Below are positions 25,085 to 37,800 of a DNA stretch of 64,000 nt, one piece after another. Within the stretch, counting starts at the first letter, position 1. The number at the start of each line of letters is the position of its first letter. The stretch lies in NCBI GenBank assembly GCA_017654935.2, contig CM065680.1, positions 32,151,854-32,215,853 of the forward strand, read 5' to 3'. Under the pieces are notes generated by a model that saw nothing but the letters and a program-made list of their open reading frames with translations, did not search any database and was not told where the DNA came from. This stretch comes from Phymorhynchus buccinoides. Taxonomy: Eukaryota > Mollusca > Gastropoda > Neogastropoda > Raphitomidae. The position numbers and the translations under genes are program-made.

Positions 25085-25619
25085 AGTTGCATTAACACCC
25101 AAAAGTTTTGTGATAATTCAGTTACACGGTTAGTGCATCATGTTGTCACGATGGGAGATATGACAGCTGTGTCGCAGCTGCCCGCAGTTACATGCTTAGC
25201 GCTGACAGTTACACGCTTATCGTGTCAAAACCAGCGACAACCAGTCACATACACAATGATTTCCGCGGTATCATGTGACAAATTTGAGCATTTTCCTTGG
25301 TTGCAGACACCAGATATTTATAGAAGACCTGTGTGAGGTCACTGGAAGGGGTTTCAGTGAAAAATCTATTTTTGTCAAATTTTGTAGATACACGGTTAGC
25401 GTCGGACAGCAACGATATGAAGAACTGACTTATGTTGTAAAAATCATTAACAAAAAAGTGTAGTCAAAATGGAAATATTCAGAACATGTGCCTATGGTTT
25501 TTCAAGGGTTAATTATGCTCTATTTAAGTAATTTTTTTGTTGATTATCAACTTTAAAGGCCAGAAGAATCACGGGTGATCTCATACAATATAAATGTTTC
25601 AAAATATTTAACAGAATTG

Positions 25620-25960
25620 ATATCCTCCGAAGTCTGAGTGTAGCTGCCCATGTGGCGGGGTAATCAAAAATGGTCACACACGTAATGTTCTCATCCCTAG
25701 CTGGTGCTAGAAGAATCACGGGTGATCTCATGCAATATAAATGTTTCAAAATATTTAACAGTATTGATATCCTCCGAAGTCTGAGTGTAGCTGCTCATGT
25801 GGCGGGGTAATCAAAAACGGTAACACACGTAATGTTCTCATCCCTAGCTGGTGCATTTGTACCATAGTGTTCAATTGCTTCGGCTGTTGGGATGATCACT
25901 GGAGTCTTTAAGCCAGGGAACGACAACAACACCAACAACAACAGTATTGATAACCTAAGC
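25620..25960 (+). repeat. SINE-like repeat ending in (AAC)n, partly duplicated
   Basis: The block TCCTCCGAAGTCTGAGTGTA through GGGTAATCAAAAA..GTCACACACGTAATGTTCTCATCC to CCAGGGAACGACAACAAC recurs at 49500-49665 and inverted at 16650-16775. Here about 147 bp (from 25562) is repeated directly (from 25709). Confidence 0.75.
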
Positions 25961-26476
25961 ATACAATATTTCTTTAAACTATCAAATGTTTGACATAGCT
26001 AGAAACAATACGTGTTGCCAAAATATTTATTGAATATAGCAAGACTAATCTTAGGAAATATTGTTACTAACAGAACCGCACCCTTGAAGAATAAGTTACC
26101 AACGAACATAAAACAAGCACCAAATACTAACATTTTCCAAAAATTATTAGACGACTGGGAATATTATAAAATCTTGAAATACGGGTATGATTAATGATTA
26201 TTAAAAACTTGAGTGTACGATAAATCTTTTACATAACAAATGATATAATCAAGAATAGGACATTTGAAAGCCTAACAGCTATGTTTAGTCTCGGAACGAA
26301 AATAGTCTCTACAACCTAACCTAACCTATAAACGGTCAGTAATTTAAAAAAAAAAGATTTGTTTTTTTTGTAAGCATGTATAACTTGTTTCATAGATTGT
26401 TTCATAATCCAGATTCACTAAGTTTTTTTCTTAATAGTTTTGCCAAATTAAAACGATATTTTTCCAATGAAAGTTT

Positions 26477-26851
26477 GGTAAAGGTCAAGATGTGCCACCC
26501 CCCCCTACATTTCTCGGTTAATTGTATTTTTCCCTTTCTTACCATACATAAAGCTGTATTTTATGAACCTTTTTAGCTAATAACCTTTTTGGAATACTAA
26601 CCCTATCCCTAACCCTAACCCTATAAGACGGAAAAACGCAACGAAACACAACTGTGACAAATCGCGGTGTACTGCAGTACATAGTGGGGGGTAGGGTTAG
26701 GTTTAGGGCTAGGGTTAGGGTTAGTATTCCAAAAAGAGAATTAGCTGAAAATGTTCCTAAAATACAGCTTTATGTATGGGAAGAAAGGCAAAAATGGAAA
26801 AATACAATTAACCGAGAAATGCAGGGGGGGTGGCACATCTTTACCTTTACC
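26477..26851. mobile_element. Palindromic MITE with telomeric repeats in its arms, copy 1
   Basis: A 375-bp element flanked by a perfect 8-bp target duplication GAAAGTTT (26469-26476 and 26852-26859). Ends are GGTAAAGGTCAAGATGTGCC and its inverse. The arms, about 150 bp each, are nearly perfect inverted repeats that both include CCCTAA/TTAGGG units and the TTTTTGGAATACTAAC block. A unique centre of about 80 bp contains GTACTGCAGTAC. It has no coding capacity. An 8-bp duplication with GG-starting ends points to a Merlin-, P- or hAT-type source. Confidence 0.9.
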
Positions 26852-28051
26852 GAAAGTTTTTTAAATTTGCTTTTCTGGTTGTGAAATGTTGTAATTTGGA
26901 AGTAACAAAGGTAAAAATTACTAAAATACAAGAACAAAGAATTTTTTTCTTTTTTTTAAACACAGAATTGATTTGTTACTTTCGTTGTTCTTATCTGTAC
27001 ATTTTCTGTGATAGTTTATGTCTTCAATTTCTTTATCAGGCCATGAAATTATCACTTTGATATACATCCTATGAACATATGTGTCTGTTTTCATCATAGA
27101 GACATTTGAGATGATGGATGATTGAGTCCTAACAAAATGACCTAATGATACAGATTAATTACAATTGTGTATTTTTGGATGAAGTATTCCAATGAATGAT
27201 ACAATCTCCACAAGTTGAAGAGTATATTTTTGTCTTGAACATTGTTTTTTGTAAATCTCCACAAGTTGAATGTATAGTAATGTCTTGAAAACGATCAGCT
27301 CAATTGAATGGTATGTAGCATCATTGATCATTGTTGCCCTGGTCTGAATCTTGTTATCAAGCTCAATACATGACTAATTTGTATTTCACTGCTTTTTTTC
27401 TAAAATATTTCTTATATATAGTTAACACAGTTAGACAACTATTTCGGTAATTTCCATGCTTCAAACTAAACTTTATGTCAACTAACTTTTTGTATCCTGT
27501 CATGTTAAATACAAAAATGCATGTTTTGTGCATCTGTCCCAATCTTTTGTGTCTATTGAGATGTATGCATGATTATAGGTCCTATAGGCATAGGCCCAGA
27601 GAGATTGAGGGAGTTGAAATGCATGACACTGATTTGTCACATAAAAAGGAAATCAAAATTTGACTGGAGCACGGCAAATAGAGCCACCTGCCATATATAA
27701 AAATACTGTACAACCATGAAACTGAAATACTAAACAAACTGTCACAGGATCTAGAAATATAAGCATCTGACATGCTTACATTAGCCTGTGCGTTAGCATG
27801 ATGGAATTCGTTTATTAGAAGAAAGTCCTGTTAATAACTTGTTTTTGTTTGATGACGCTGATGTAATACTATGTGGGGATTTGAACCCAAAACCTCTGAT
27901 TGTTTTTCAGAACATTTAGATGTAAGTAGATTACAAGTGGAATAATAAGGTGGAATAATAAGGTGAATTATCTGGTTCTAAGTATCCTTATGTAGGCCTA
28001 CAAACAAAGAGAACATGTTTAGGAAATTGAAAAAAAGTCCTTATCCATACA

Positions 28052-28775
28052 TACTGTATTTTACGGACTATAAGGCGCACCCCCCCAAAATTACGCAAAA
28101 TTCAAATTTTGTTATAGTTTCTTACTACAGACAAACCCCTATTTTACAACCCTCTGTTAAGCGACCACCTCTCATTTGAGACCGGATTTGTTGGCACGGA
28201 TGCATTTTACTATGTAAACGACCTCTCTTAAACGACTTCCTCTAAAACGCGACTTACGACCGCCATTTTGTTGGTTTTTACGACCGTTGTTGTCGTCTGC
28301 ATAGACTTCGAGCAAAGGGAAACAACCATGGTCAAGGGCCTGAAAGTGGAGTCGCTTCCCTTGTTGTAGAAAAGATGGCGGAAAGCGTAGGAAAAGCACG
28401 AAAACCACTGACTTTGAAAAAGAAAACCACTGACTTTGGACGAGAGTGGAGGTGATTAACAGAAGTCGGTGAAGTGAAACTGTACTACATTGATTGCACA
28501 ATCCTATGGAGTTGGAAAGACCCAAATCCAGTTTTAATATGTCATTGTATGTGTGCATGAAGAAGAGAGTATGAACTGTGCTGAACTTTTTTTTTCTACG
28601 GCTGCCAGTGAAAACCTCCGTCATACGACCCCTCCAATTTACGACCGATTTTTCCGGACATTTTGGAAGTCTTAAAATAGAGGTTTGTCTGTATATTATT
28701 AGTCACATTATAATATAAGGCACAGGGCTCTCAGTCTAGGTAAAAAGTATTGCCTTATAGTCCGTAAAATAAGGT
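28052..28775. mobile_element. ACGGACTATAAGGCG MITE interrupted by another MITE
   Basis: Outer arms read tactgtattttacggactat and the inverse ending ccgtaaaataaggta. The family recurs at 619-790, 22632-22788 and 34759-34932 with the same internal TGTGCCTTATAAT and CTGAGACCCC-type blocks. This copy is split by the element at 28128-28691. Confidence 0.8.
28128..28691. mobile_element. TA-flanked MITE (CAGACAAACC ends) nested in another MITE
   Basis: A 564-bp insert with ends CAGACAAACCCCTATTTTA and its inverse TAAAATAGAGGTTTGTCTG, flanked by TA (28126-28127 and 28692-28693), as for Tc1/mariner-type elements. Inner blocks such as ACGACC repeat in inverted order near both ends. A 150-codon minus-strand frame inside has no recognisable protein. 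Confidence 0.82.
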
Positions 28776-28954
28776 ACAACATTCATTGTCATCATCATCA
28801 TGTCAAACACACACACACACACACTGCACTTATTTTTTATTAAACCATCGCTTGTGGATCTCCAAAATGAAAAGGAAGAAAAAGAAAAAGATGACAGGCG
28901 AAGATGTAGTTTAGTCACCCCCCTTATGTTTACGACCCTCAATCTCTAAAGGGG

Positions 28955-29252
28955 CAGACACACTGCATACGATGCGATCCGATTGTGACGATGTCTGTGA
29001 GTCATGATTCACGCAAAATATTTCTGTCTAAAAATAATTTTACTGTTTTTGTTCACTATATTCATGTACACACGACTTAAATAAAATGTCTGATACAAAA
29101 ATACAGACATTTCATCAGATTCGTGTACGGGGGACTACAAGTATAGTGAACAAAACTAGTAGGATTTCATCAGATTCATTTAGACAGTAGAATTTCACGA
29201 GAATCATGCCTCACACATGTGACAATCGGATCGCATCGTATGCTGGAGTCTG
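28955..29252. mobile_element. Long imperfect palindrome (GCATACGATGCGATCCGATT arms)
   Basis: Left arm from 28955 and right arm to 29252 match for over 100 bp with mismatches; near-perfect block GCATACGATGCGATCCGATT and inner TTTTGTTCACTATA. No coding capacity. Confidence 0.7.
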
Positions 29253-29519
29253 TTCTTTTACTGTTATGAAACCAATGCTAGGCTGACTGAGAACCACAAC
29301 TATCAGAATCACAACTCTCAGATGAACGACTGTCAGAATTGAGAAAGACAGGCAGACATGAACACACACATACAGTCTCTCTCTCTCTCTCAATCTCTCT
29401 GCCTGTATCTCTCTGTCTATATTTCTGTCTTAATCAGGGAGTGGGCGATGAGTGGGCTTTTTTGTCTTTATTCAAAGAAAGATTAATTGCATCATGTTAG
29501 TGAATGTACAACTGAAGTC

Positions 29520-29608
29520 TCACCTCCTTTTCTACTTTCAAATCATTCTTGATCAGATTGCGACTATAGGCGCGTCTCCTTCGAAGACACACTGACACAG
29601 CCTGCATT
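29520..29608 (-). CDS. Candidate first exon of an unknown gene
   Basis: On the minus strand an ATG opens MQAVSVCLRRRRAYSRNLIK NDLKVEKE and then meets a good donor, GAG|GTGAGACTT, at about 29522. The Arg-rich N-terminus could be a mitochondrial presequence. No second exon was found, so this may be chance. Confidence 0.25.
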
Positions 29609-29619
29609 TTTCAACTCGT

Positions 29620-31500
29620 AATCCTGAATACCCCTGCCCTTTTTGAAGAAATGAAACAGAAACTGAGGAACACTTTGTTTTGTTTTTAAATGTCATAAAT
29701 ACTCAGGAATTATACTCGTGACCAGTATAATTATACTAAGAAAATATAATCGACCATCCATTTTAAGCGGTCTCTAGTTTGGGCCTCAAATCATAAACCA
29801 ACGCTGATGCGTTGGCATCCTATTTGTACAAAACATTTAAAATTTGTTTTAAATTAATGAGGATGCGCAACGAGGAAACGGGAAGAATTTCATGTGGGAG
29901 GAATTTTTCTGGACACCGGATATACTCTTTCCCCCCAAAAAAGCCAAAATGGTAGAGCCATATAAACTGTATTCCCAGTTACTGATGAAAGCCAAGTGAT
30001 ATACTTTTTCGACGTGGTTCAGTAGTTTAGGCGCTGTGAAGTATAAGAATATTTTTTATTACACGCACACACACAGCCATGGTTCTCATTCCATTGTACT
30101 CCAGTTCTTATAGAAGAACTTATAGAAGAACTGGGAGTATAAAAAGGCAAAGGGAAACAAGGCAGACGCACATAAACACACACACACATATACACACACA
30201 CAGCGTGCACACACACATACACACGCATGTACACACACACACACGCGCACGCATGCATGCCAACAAATACACGTGTAAAAATGCACATCAAAATCCTTCT
30301 AGAAAGATCTTGGAACAAAAATGCGACTCTCGCACAACTCCACAGGTCAATTGTTGTCGTTCGCTGAACTGACCGACAGGCTTAGCGAAGCCTACATCTC
30401 TTTGCTATCAGATCAAAAATTGAAGATAATACCGGGTTGATGATGAGTAATTTATGCATAAATGTTCATCAGATTTGTATACAAAACATTGATGTGTAGA
30501 AAAAAACCATGGGAAAAGTTTGACATGTATGTCTACATAGCTGCAAAAAGCTGTCAAGGAAGGATAACTCTGCTTTTTTGGTAAAGCATCGACATAATCG
30601 CTGGTAGTGAATCAACATTATTTTGTTTTTAACACTCTAACTGCTACAGGAATAAAACTAGTTCAAAGAGTACCGTAAAAGAAAACATTTCTTTCATGCA
30701 AAGTTTTTATGTCAAACATTGTTTAATTTGTCACTTGAAACCCAACGAAAGTTACCAAGCCTCGCCAACTCGATGCCAATTAAGTCACATGGTACTTCTG
30801 TGACATCACATGCCTATAAAGAAAAAGTGTATTAGAGACAAATCTGTCATAGTTCACCATCATGGGCCGTATAGTTTGAGCAGTAGAGTAGGGAGCACAA
30901 ATCGGTCACATACATAGACAAACACACACACACACACACAGACAGCAGGAGATGGGGAACCTCTTTTAGAGTCGAAGTTTAGATAGACATGCATAGGCTA
31001 GCATATTTTCAAACACAATGCAAAACTTGTGACAAAAAGGAATACAGTGAAGGTGCCATTTATGTGCTAGTCTGAGCTTTGCGATTTTTGTTTTGTTTTT
31101 TGTGCTTATCCAGTTCTGACATTTTCCTTTAAAAAACACAAGTGCGCACATACACAGGCACACACACACATGCACACAAATACTCATACACAGATATGCA
31201 CGCACACAAACAGTATATATACAAACAGATAAAACAGTGCCTGTACATGAGAATTTAATAAAAATTAAGAAACATTCTTGTAAAAACAGTACACAAAAAC
31301 TTACATAGTTATCAATGCATCATGACACATGTTATGCATCCCAATATTTCCTTTAAAGACCCAGTGATGCACCACAATTAAGTCCCTTGGTTTTTTCTGG
31401 GTTGCTGTGACACACATACAAAATTCCCCAACTTTAAATTGAGGCTGCTCTTTAAACTGATGTTTCGGTTTGAATTTGGGGCCATTTATATGGGAGTCTG
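29620..31500. other. Gene-free stretch downstream of TEX47
   Basis: AT-rich DNA with scattered CA repeats (30062-30260, 30920-30940, 31140-31210). No exon recognised apart from the doubtful ATG exon ending near 29520. Confidence 0.6.
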
Positions 31501-31850
31501 ACTTGGCCAAAACAAGATTTATTTCCAGTTATAAGAGGGAAAACACGTGAAACCTGTGATTTTGACACGTGATCTGGTGGATCTTTAGCTTATTGTTTGG
31601 TATTATTGACATCCATTACTATTTAAGAAAGTGCTTCTACCAATATATATACTGATACTCCATCTTTGTTTTTGTTTTCTTTCGAGGGTAGTTCAATGGA
31701 GACTGTGGTAGCTTAGTGGAGATAATATGAAAAAAAGCCACGCCAAAAAATTGATTCCTGAACAATGTCACAAGGGAAATGTGTATAAAATTTCAAAAAC
31801 GATTATGGACGGGTCTTGAAGCCGTAAATGTGACACACCAAGCCTCGCTT

Positions 31851-31894
31851 TTAGTTGTATGGAAACAGCCGTGTGGGTAGAGGCCATACCAAAT
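31851..31894 (-). CDS. TEX47: TEX47-like terminal coding exon
   Basis: After tttcag this exon completes an Asp codon and reads LVWPLPTRLFPYN then TAA at 31853-31851. The VWP motif near the C-terminus supports the family call. A minus-strand AATAAA at 31518-31523 could be the poly(A) signal. Confidence 0.7.
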
Positions 31895-34800
31895 CTGAAA
31901 CAAGAAAGATGTCACTGTTAAAAAAGCAAGAGAGTAAGAGAGAGACACAGAGAGAAAAAGGACATAAACAGAGAGAATGAATGAACAAATAAATGTGTTT
32001 TTAATGAGGGAAAAACAGAATATGAAAGAGAGCAAGAAAGAGAGACAGACAGACAAAGACAGGCATATACAGACATAGGTTGAAAGAAAAACATGAGACA
32101 GACAAAACTGCATTGAAAGCAACAACAAAAATCCTGCCATCAAATCCTTACCTTCTCAACAACCAGCAGGCTTGTGAGGTGCATGTTTTTGGGGGTAATT
32201 TTTTTGTGCATGTGTGTGTGTGTGTGTGCGTGTGCGCGTGCCCGCCTCTGAGTGTGTGTATGTGTGTGTGTTGAGCATGGGTAAATGTGTCATTGCAAGT
32301 GTACATGTGTGTATGTCTGGATGCATGTGTGTGTGCATATGTATACTGTATGAGCGCACATGTGTATGTGCTTTAATTCACTCGGCACTGGCCAGTTGTT
32401 TCCCCTTACAACCGTTCAGGACGGGCCATTTGACTAGGTTCGAAAACACATCACCACAAAAAAGTTATGTAAAGCTATGGACTAATATTTTCAGAAAATA
32501 TTAGGAACACCATGCACTAAACGATCGTAAAATATCGTCGTTCGTTTCCTGTTGACGAAAACACGTAACACATAGAAAGAAGGAAAATTTCACATTCTGA
32601 TCTTTGACCCCCCCCCCCCCCCCCTCTACAACCAACCCTGAATGTTAAGTCTGCAATGATTGGTTGATTTCAAGAGAGGCAAGGTCAAAGGAAACTGAAA
32701 GTAGGTTACGAGTTGGCTCTTCAAAGCTGGTTACACACCAGAAATGAAACTCTTCAAAACTCATGAGCCGAAGCCGGCTCATTCGTCCTAAACAGTTGTG
32801 CATGCCATGAGCTGGATCCAGCAAATTCGTCCTAAACATTGTGCAGGCCATGAGCCGGAGCCTGCTCATTCATCCTAAACAGTTGTGCAGGCCATGAGCT
32901 GGATCCAGCTCATTCGTCCTAAACAGTTGTGCAGGCCATGAGCCGGAGCCGGCTCATTCGTCCTAAACAGTTGTGCAGGCCATGAGCCGGAGCCGGCTCA
33001 TTCGCCCTAAACAGTTGTGCAGGCCATGAGCTGGAGCCGGCTCATTCGCCCTAAATGAGCCGGAGCCGGCTCATTCGTCCTAAACAGTTGTGCAGGCCAT
33101 GAGCCGGAGCCGGCTCATTCGCCCTAAACAGTTGTGCAGGCCATGAGCCGGAGCCGGCTCATTCGTCCTAAACAGTTGTGCAGGCCATGAGCCGGAGCCG
33201 GCTCATTCGCCCTAAACAGTTGTGCAGGCCATGAGCCGGAGCCGGCTCATTCGTCCTAAACAGTTGTGCAGGCCATGAGCCGGAGCCGGCTCATTCGCCC
33301 TAAACAGTTGTGCAGGCTATGAGCCGGAGTCAGCTCATTCGTCCTAAGCAGTTGTGCAGGCCATGAGCCTGAGCCGGCTCATTCGTCCTAAACAGTTGTG
33401 CAGGCCATGAGCCGGAGCCGGCTCATTCGTCCTAAACAGTTGTGCAGGCCATGAGCCGGATCCAGCTCATTCGTCCTAAACAGTTGTGCAGGCCATGAGC
33501 CGGAGCCGGCTCATTCGTCCCGAGTGAGTTATAATCAGTCACCCATGTATGCAACTCAGCAAGTACAGTGAAAATCGCTTAAGTCAAAATTGAAGGGACT
33601 ACAATTTTATTTTGAGATAGCCAATATTTTGAGTTAAGAAGACATTTTAGCATAAAGATAAAACTGGGACCAAAAACTTATTGTGATTTATGCAGTATTT
33701 TTGAGTTATCCATTTTTTAGTTTCAGGATTCCACTGTATGTGTTAATTATTATAACTAGAGAATCTATATTTTGTGTCAGATGGCCTGAAAAAAACTGAA
33801 ATACAGTTAACAATTTGTCACAAAAATATGGGCTTAGTTTTTCTTTTAATTACCGGTACTTCTTAATTATGTATTTCCATACATGTTTGTATGTGCATCA
33901 ATACCTAAAAAAAAAAAGAATCCCATCAGTGATAAACTCCTCAAAGGTGATGCTTTGCCCCTAAAATGTTTGTTTTCATGCATTTTTGTCAACTGGAATG
34001 TGCATTTTGTCAGATATGTACATTCATTTACCTACACTCGTTCCATCTTTGAACGCAATTTTCTCATGTTGCTTTATTCAGAACACTGTGCGCACCCTTA
34101 CTCCTCTCACAATCATCACAACTATTTGAAATTCAGCATACATTTAGATAAAACCCTTGTTTACAACTTTACAGAAGGAGTTTTGTGTAACTTGTCATCT
34201 TGCCAAATTATATTCAATCAAAATAATGAAAATGCATAATTTCGTTAGTGTAAACGGAGCAAAATTTAAAAAAAAAAAGTAACTTTTTTTTGTGTAAAGA
34301 TATCAAGAAAATACTCTGTAAAGTTGTAATACAGAAGTTAAAGAACTGTTTAAAACTTGTTTGGTGTCAATATGTCTGTCCTGTAAAGAATGAGCCTGCA
34401 CACAAAATCGGTTGTTTATTTTCAAAATGGCCACCATAACCATTGGCAACCAGTGTTAATTTCATCAAAATGCATGAAAATGATTGTTTTTTACATCAAA
34501 GTTGACAATAACCCCAAATATATTGAAGATATGTCATAAACAAAAAGTTCTTGATTTTGGGGCAAAACATCACCAGCTGTCAAAAATCAAAGAAAACCGG
34601 AAGTGACTGTAATCTGATACACACCACTGTCCAAGATGCAGTCAAAGGGCTGGTTGTAGATGTCCATGTACTCCTTGGGGGTCATGATGCAGGGATCCTT
34701 GTCCTCCAGAAGGTAGTGCACCACAGCTGCCCACAGAAACACCAACAAAAATGCAACATACTGTACGTTTCAGACTATAAGGCGCACCTTTGTTTAAGGC

Positions 34801-37800
34801 GCACCCCCAAAATATTACCCATATTTCAGATTTTGTGACTATATTTTCTTACTATTTTATCAGTCATATTATAAGGCGCAGGGGTCTGAGTCTGGGGAAA
34901 AAGTATCGCCTTATAGTCCGAAAATTACAGTAATAATTTTTATCTATATAGCGCAATAATCCATTGAAAATGCGCTATGCGCTTTACAATGATGACATGA
35001 TAGGGAGATGACGTAAGGTATTGAAATAAAAACAAATCATCAAAATTTATGACAAGTAATAACGGCACAAAAAGAACATCACTAAATGAAGAGCACTTTG
35101 CAGTTACTCGTGTTTACATGTTACATGACTTCAAGGGAAATGCGCACGCACACGCACACACACACACACAAAGTATCGATATAGAAACAAATCATCAACA
35201 AATCAAAGGCATTAAAAGGAAGAAAAATACACCCACCAATACGTTACGAAAAGACCCCACTCTCATACTTTCTTTCCACCTCTCTCTCTCTCTCTCTCTC
35301 ATTCACTCTCTCTTTGTCCTACACACACACACACACAGTCATACATATGCTTGCACAAGCTCATAGTCATACAAACGCACACGCAAACACATTAACATGC
35401 ACTCCCACCCACCCATACACAACACATTATAAGCCCTACACACTCGCGCGAGCATGCGCGCATACACACTTACAAACATCAGTGTGCCTGGGTGCGCACA
35501 AGAGGACAAACATGGCTGGATTGTTTCATCAATTGACCAAGCACTCTTTGCTACTGCGTATGCTTTCATGCTCACCATACTAGGACATGTTGCATCCATA
35601 ACTGAAACTTTCTCTTTTAAGAGTGTTGACAAAATGCTGTTTAAAAAATCGTCATCTATTTATGTACCATCACAACTGTGTTTAGAAATCCAAACCCCTA
35701 GTGTCAGTCGGTAACAGCATGCTAAAAGTTGAACTTAAACTACAATAGTGTCACTCTGTCAATCATAAAACACATTTGCATGCTTTGCAATCATGTCAAT
35801 TACAAAACATCTGGTTTAATTGTATATCAATCTTATGCGGAGGCAATGAAATCTTGAAAGTATAGTCTCAGAAAGGATAAACCATACATAATCCACCACA
35901 GGCTTCTGTGATACAGCAACACATTTTTGGACTACAAATCCTTTTCACATATTATATATTGAAACTAGCTTTGCTATTTTTTTAAAAGAATAAATGAATG
36001 AAAAAAAAGTGTTGTTGCAAACAACCTTTCCTGTGACTAAGTTATTTAGGAACTGCACTTATGAACATTTTTTTTATAACAGTGTTATCATCATTACTTA
36101 ATCTTTTGGGGATTCAATTAACAAGGATAACTCTTCATGTCTTTTTATCCTATCTTCAAAACAGGAAAATGCACACAGATACTTTCGTTTCTAACACTTT
36201 GGAAATGTATGCTGTTTTAAATATGTGTTACTTGTGTACACCATATTCAAGTGATGATGTTGCATGCAATGTTACATGTGATGCAGAATAGTGACCATTC
36301 TCAGCCGTACCTTGCTGGGGAAGTAGCTCTGGCACCTTGTCATGCAGAGAATCCATGGCATTCTTCAGATTCAACTGAAACAGGAAAATGACAGTTCATA
36401 TTTAATACCTGTGTGATATTTTTCATTATTTGACATATCTTAACCCTTTCAGCGCCAATGTCGACTTTTGTCACCACATTGGTTTTACACCCATGTCACT
36501 AGAGGGCATCAGGTCAGAGCCTGTTGTCTGGAGACCCTGTTTTCTTGATTTGGGGAGGTGGGGATGGGCCTGATGTTACATATGTCACAGAGGAATTCTC
36601 AATATTGCAGAGAATTTTTTTTCTCTACCCAGTTAGGTTTAAGGGTATTTTTTTGCCGAAAAATGGCTGGCGGTGAAAGGGTTAAACTGATTATCTATAA
36701 ACATGCTCTTCATCAAATAAAAGTATAGGCCTGAAATGGAACATGAAAAACTACTTTTATTTCAACTTGATACATTCTTTAAAATTTTGTACTGCCTCAT
36801 GTCAAGTCAAGTAAAAAAAAAGGTTAAAGTATCAGTAACATATGCTGTTTGAAGCGGGTGCATCTAAATATAAATATTCATTTCAGTGCGAACACGCGTA
36901 CAAAAGACAGGATGGAGTTAGGGGCTTAGAGGGACCGGGAGGGACAAACAAAGGGTGTGAAACAGGCTGGGTCGAACACACAAATGACACAAGGGCTCAC
37001 AGGAAGCTTCAGTAAGAAACAGTGACAGTTTCCAGAGAACTGCACGCTACCTTGGGCTGCTTGGCCAAGAAGTTTCCCAGCCTGAGGAGCTGTGTCAGCA
37101 GGTCCACCACCAGGTTCTCCGTGGTGTCCCCAGGCTCATAGGCCTCCAGGCCTGGCTCCACGATGTCCAGTGTGCGGAAGCTCCAGCCCTGATACTGGCG
37201 CTGTGGGATGTAGGCCAGTCAAGAAAAATCCTGGCATAACATGTACCTTCCAAACAAACTCACTTCTCGTGGCAATACATAACGCTTAATCGGTGACAGA
37301 ATAAGAATATTAATGTAGGCCAGCCAAGGGAAATGCTGACTATTATAAGTACTTTCAAGACAAACTCACTTCAAAGCAATAGTGCTTGAGTTAATTAGTG
37401 ACAGAATGAGAACATTCATGTAGACTGGTCAAGAAAAACGTTCACATACGTGTACTTTCCAAACAAACTCACTTTTTTTATTCGGCAATGCGATAGTGCT
37501 TGATAAGTCACATACTGGATGAGAACGTTAACGTTGGACTCGATGAACTGCCAACATGCCAATTTAAAGCATTTGACAATATGATAGAGATTTTTGTTGT
37601 TGAAAGGATTAATCAATCAAGATGATAACATTGAGATGGCCAGCCGAGGAAAATCTCAACACCTTCAAACCAAATTCACTACAAATGGCAATATGATAGT
37701 GTTTGATTTTTTCAAACATTCAGTTAAATAAAAAAAAGATAGAGTAAGAACTTCAATATTCACCAGTCAAGGAAATGCTTTCAACATCAAAACAATTTTA

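Noticed and set aside
28172..28624. 150-codon minus-strand frame
   Set aside because: Falls entirely within the nested MITE and has no recognisable motif.
32761..33522. CRISPR-like array at the 44-bp repeat
   Set aside because: No spacers; the whole 44 bp repeats, so it is a minisatellite.
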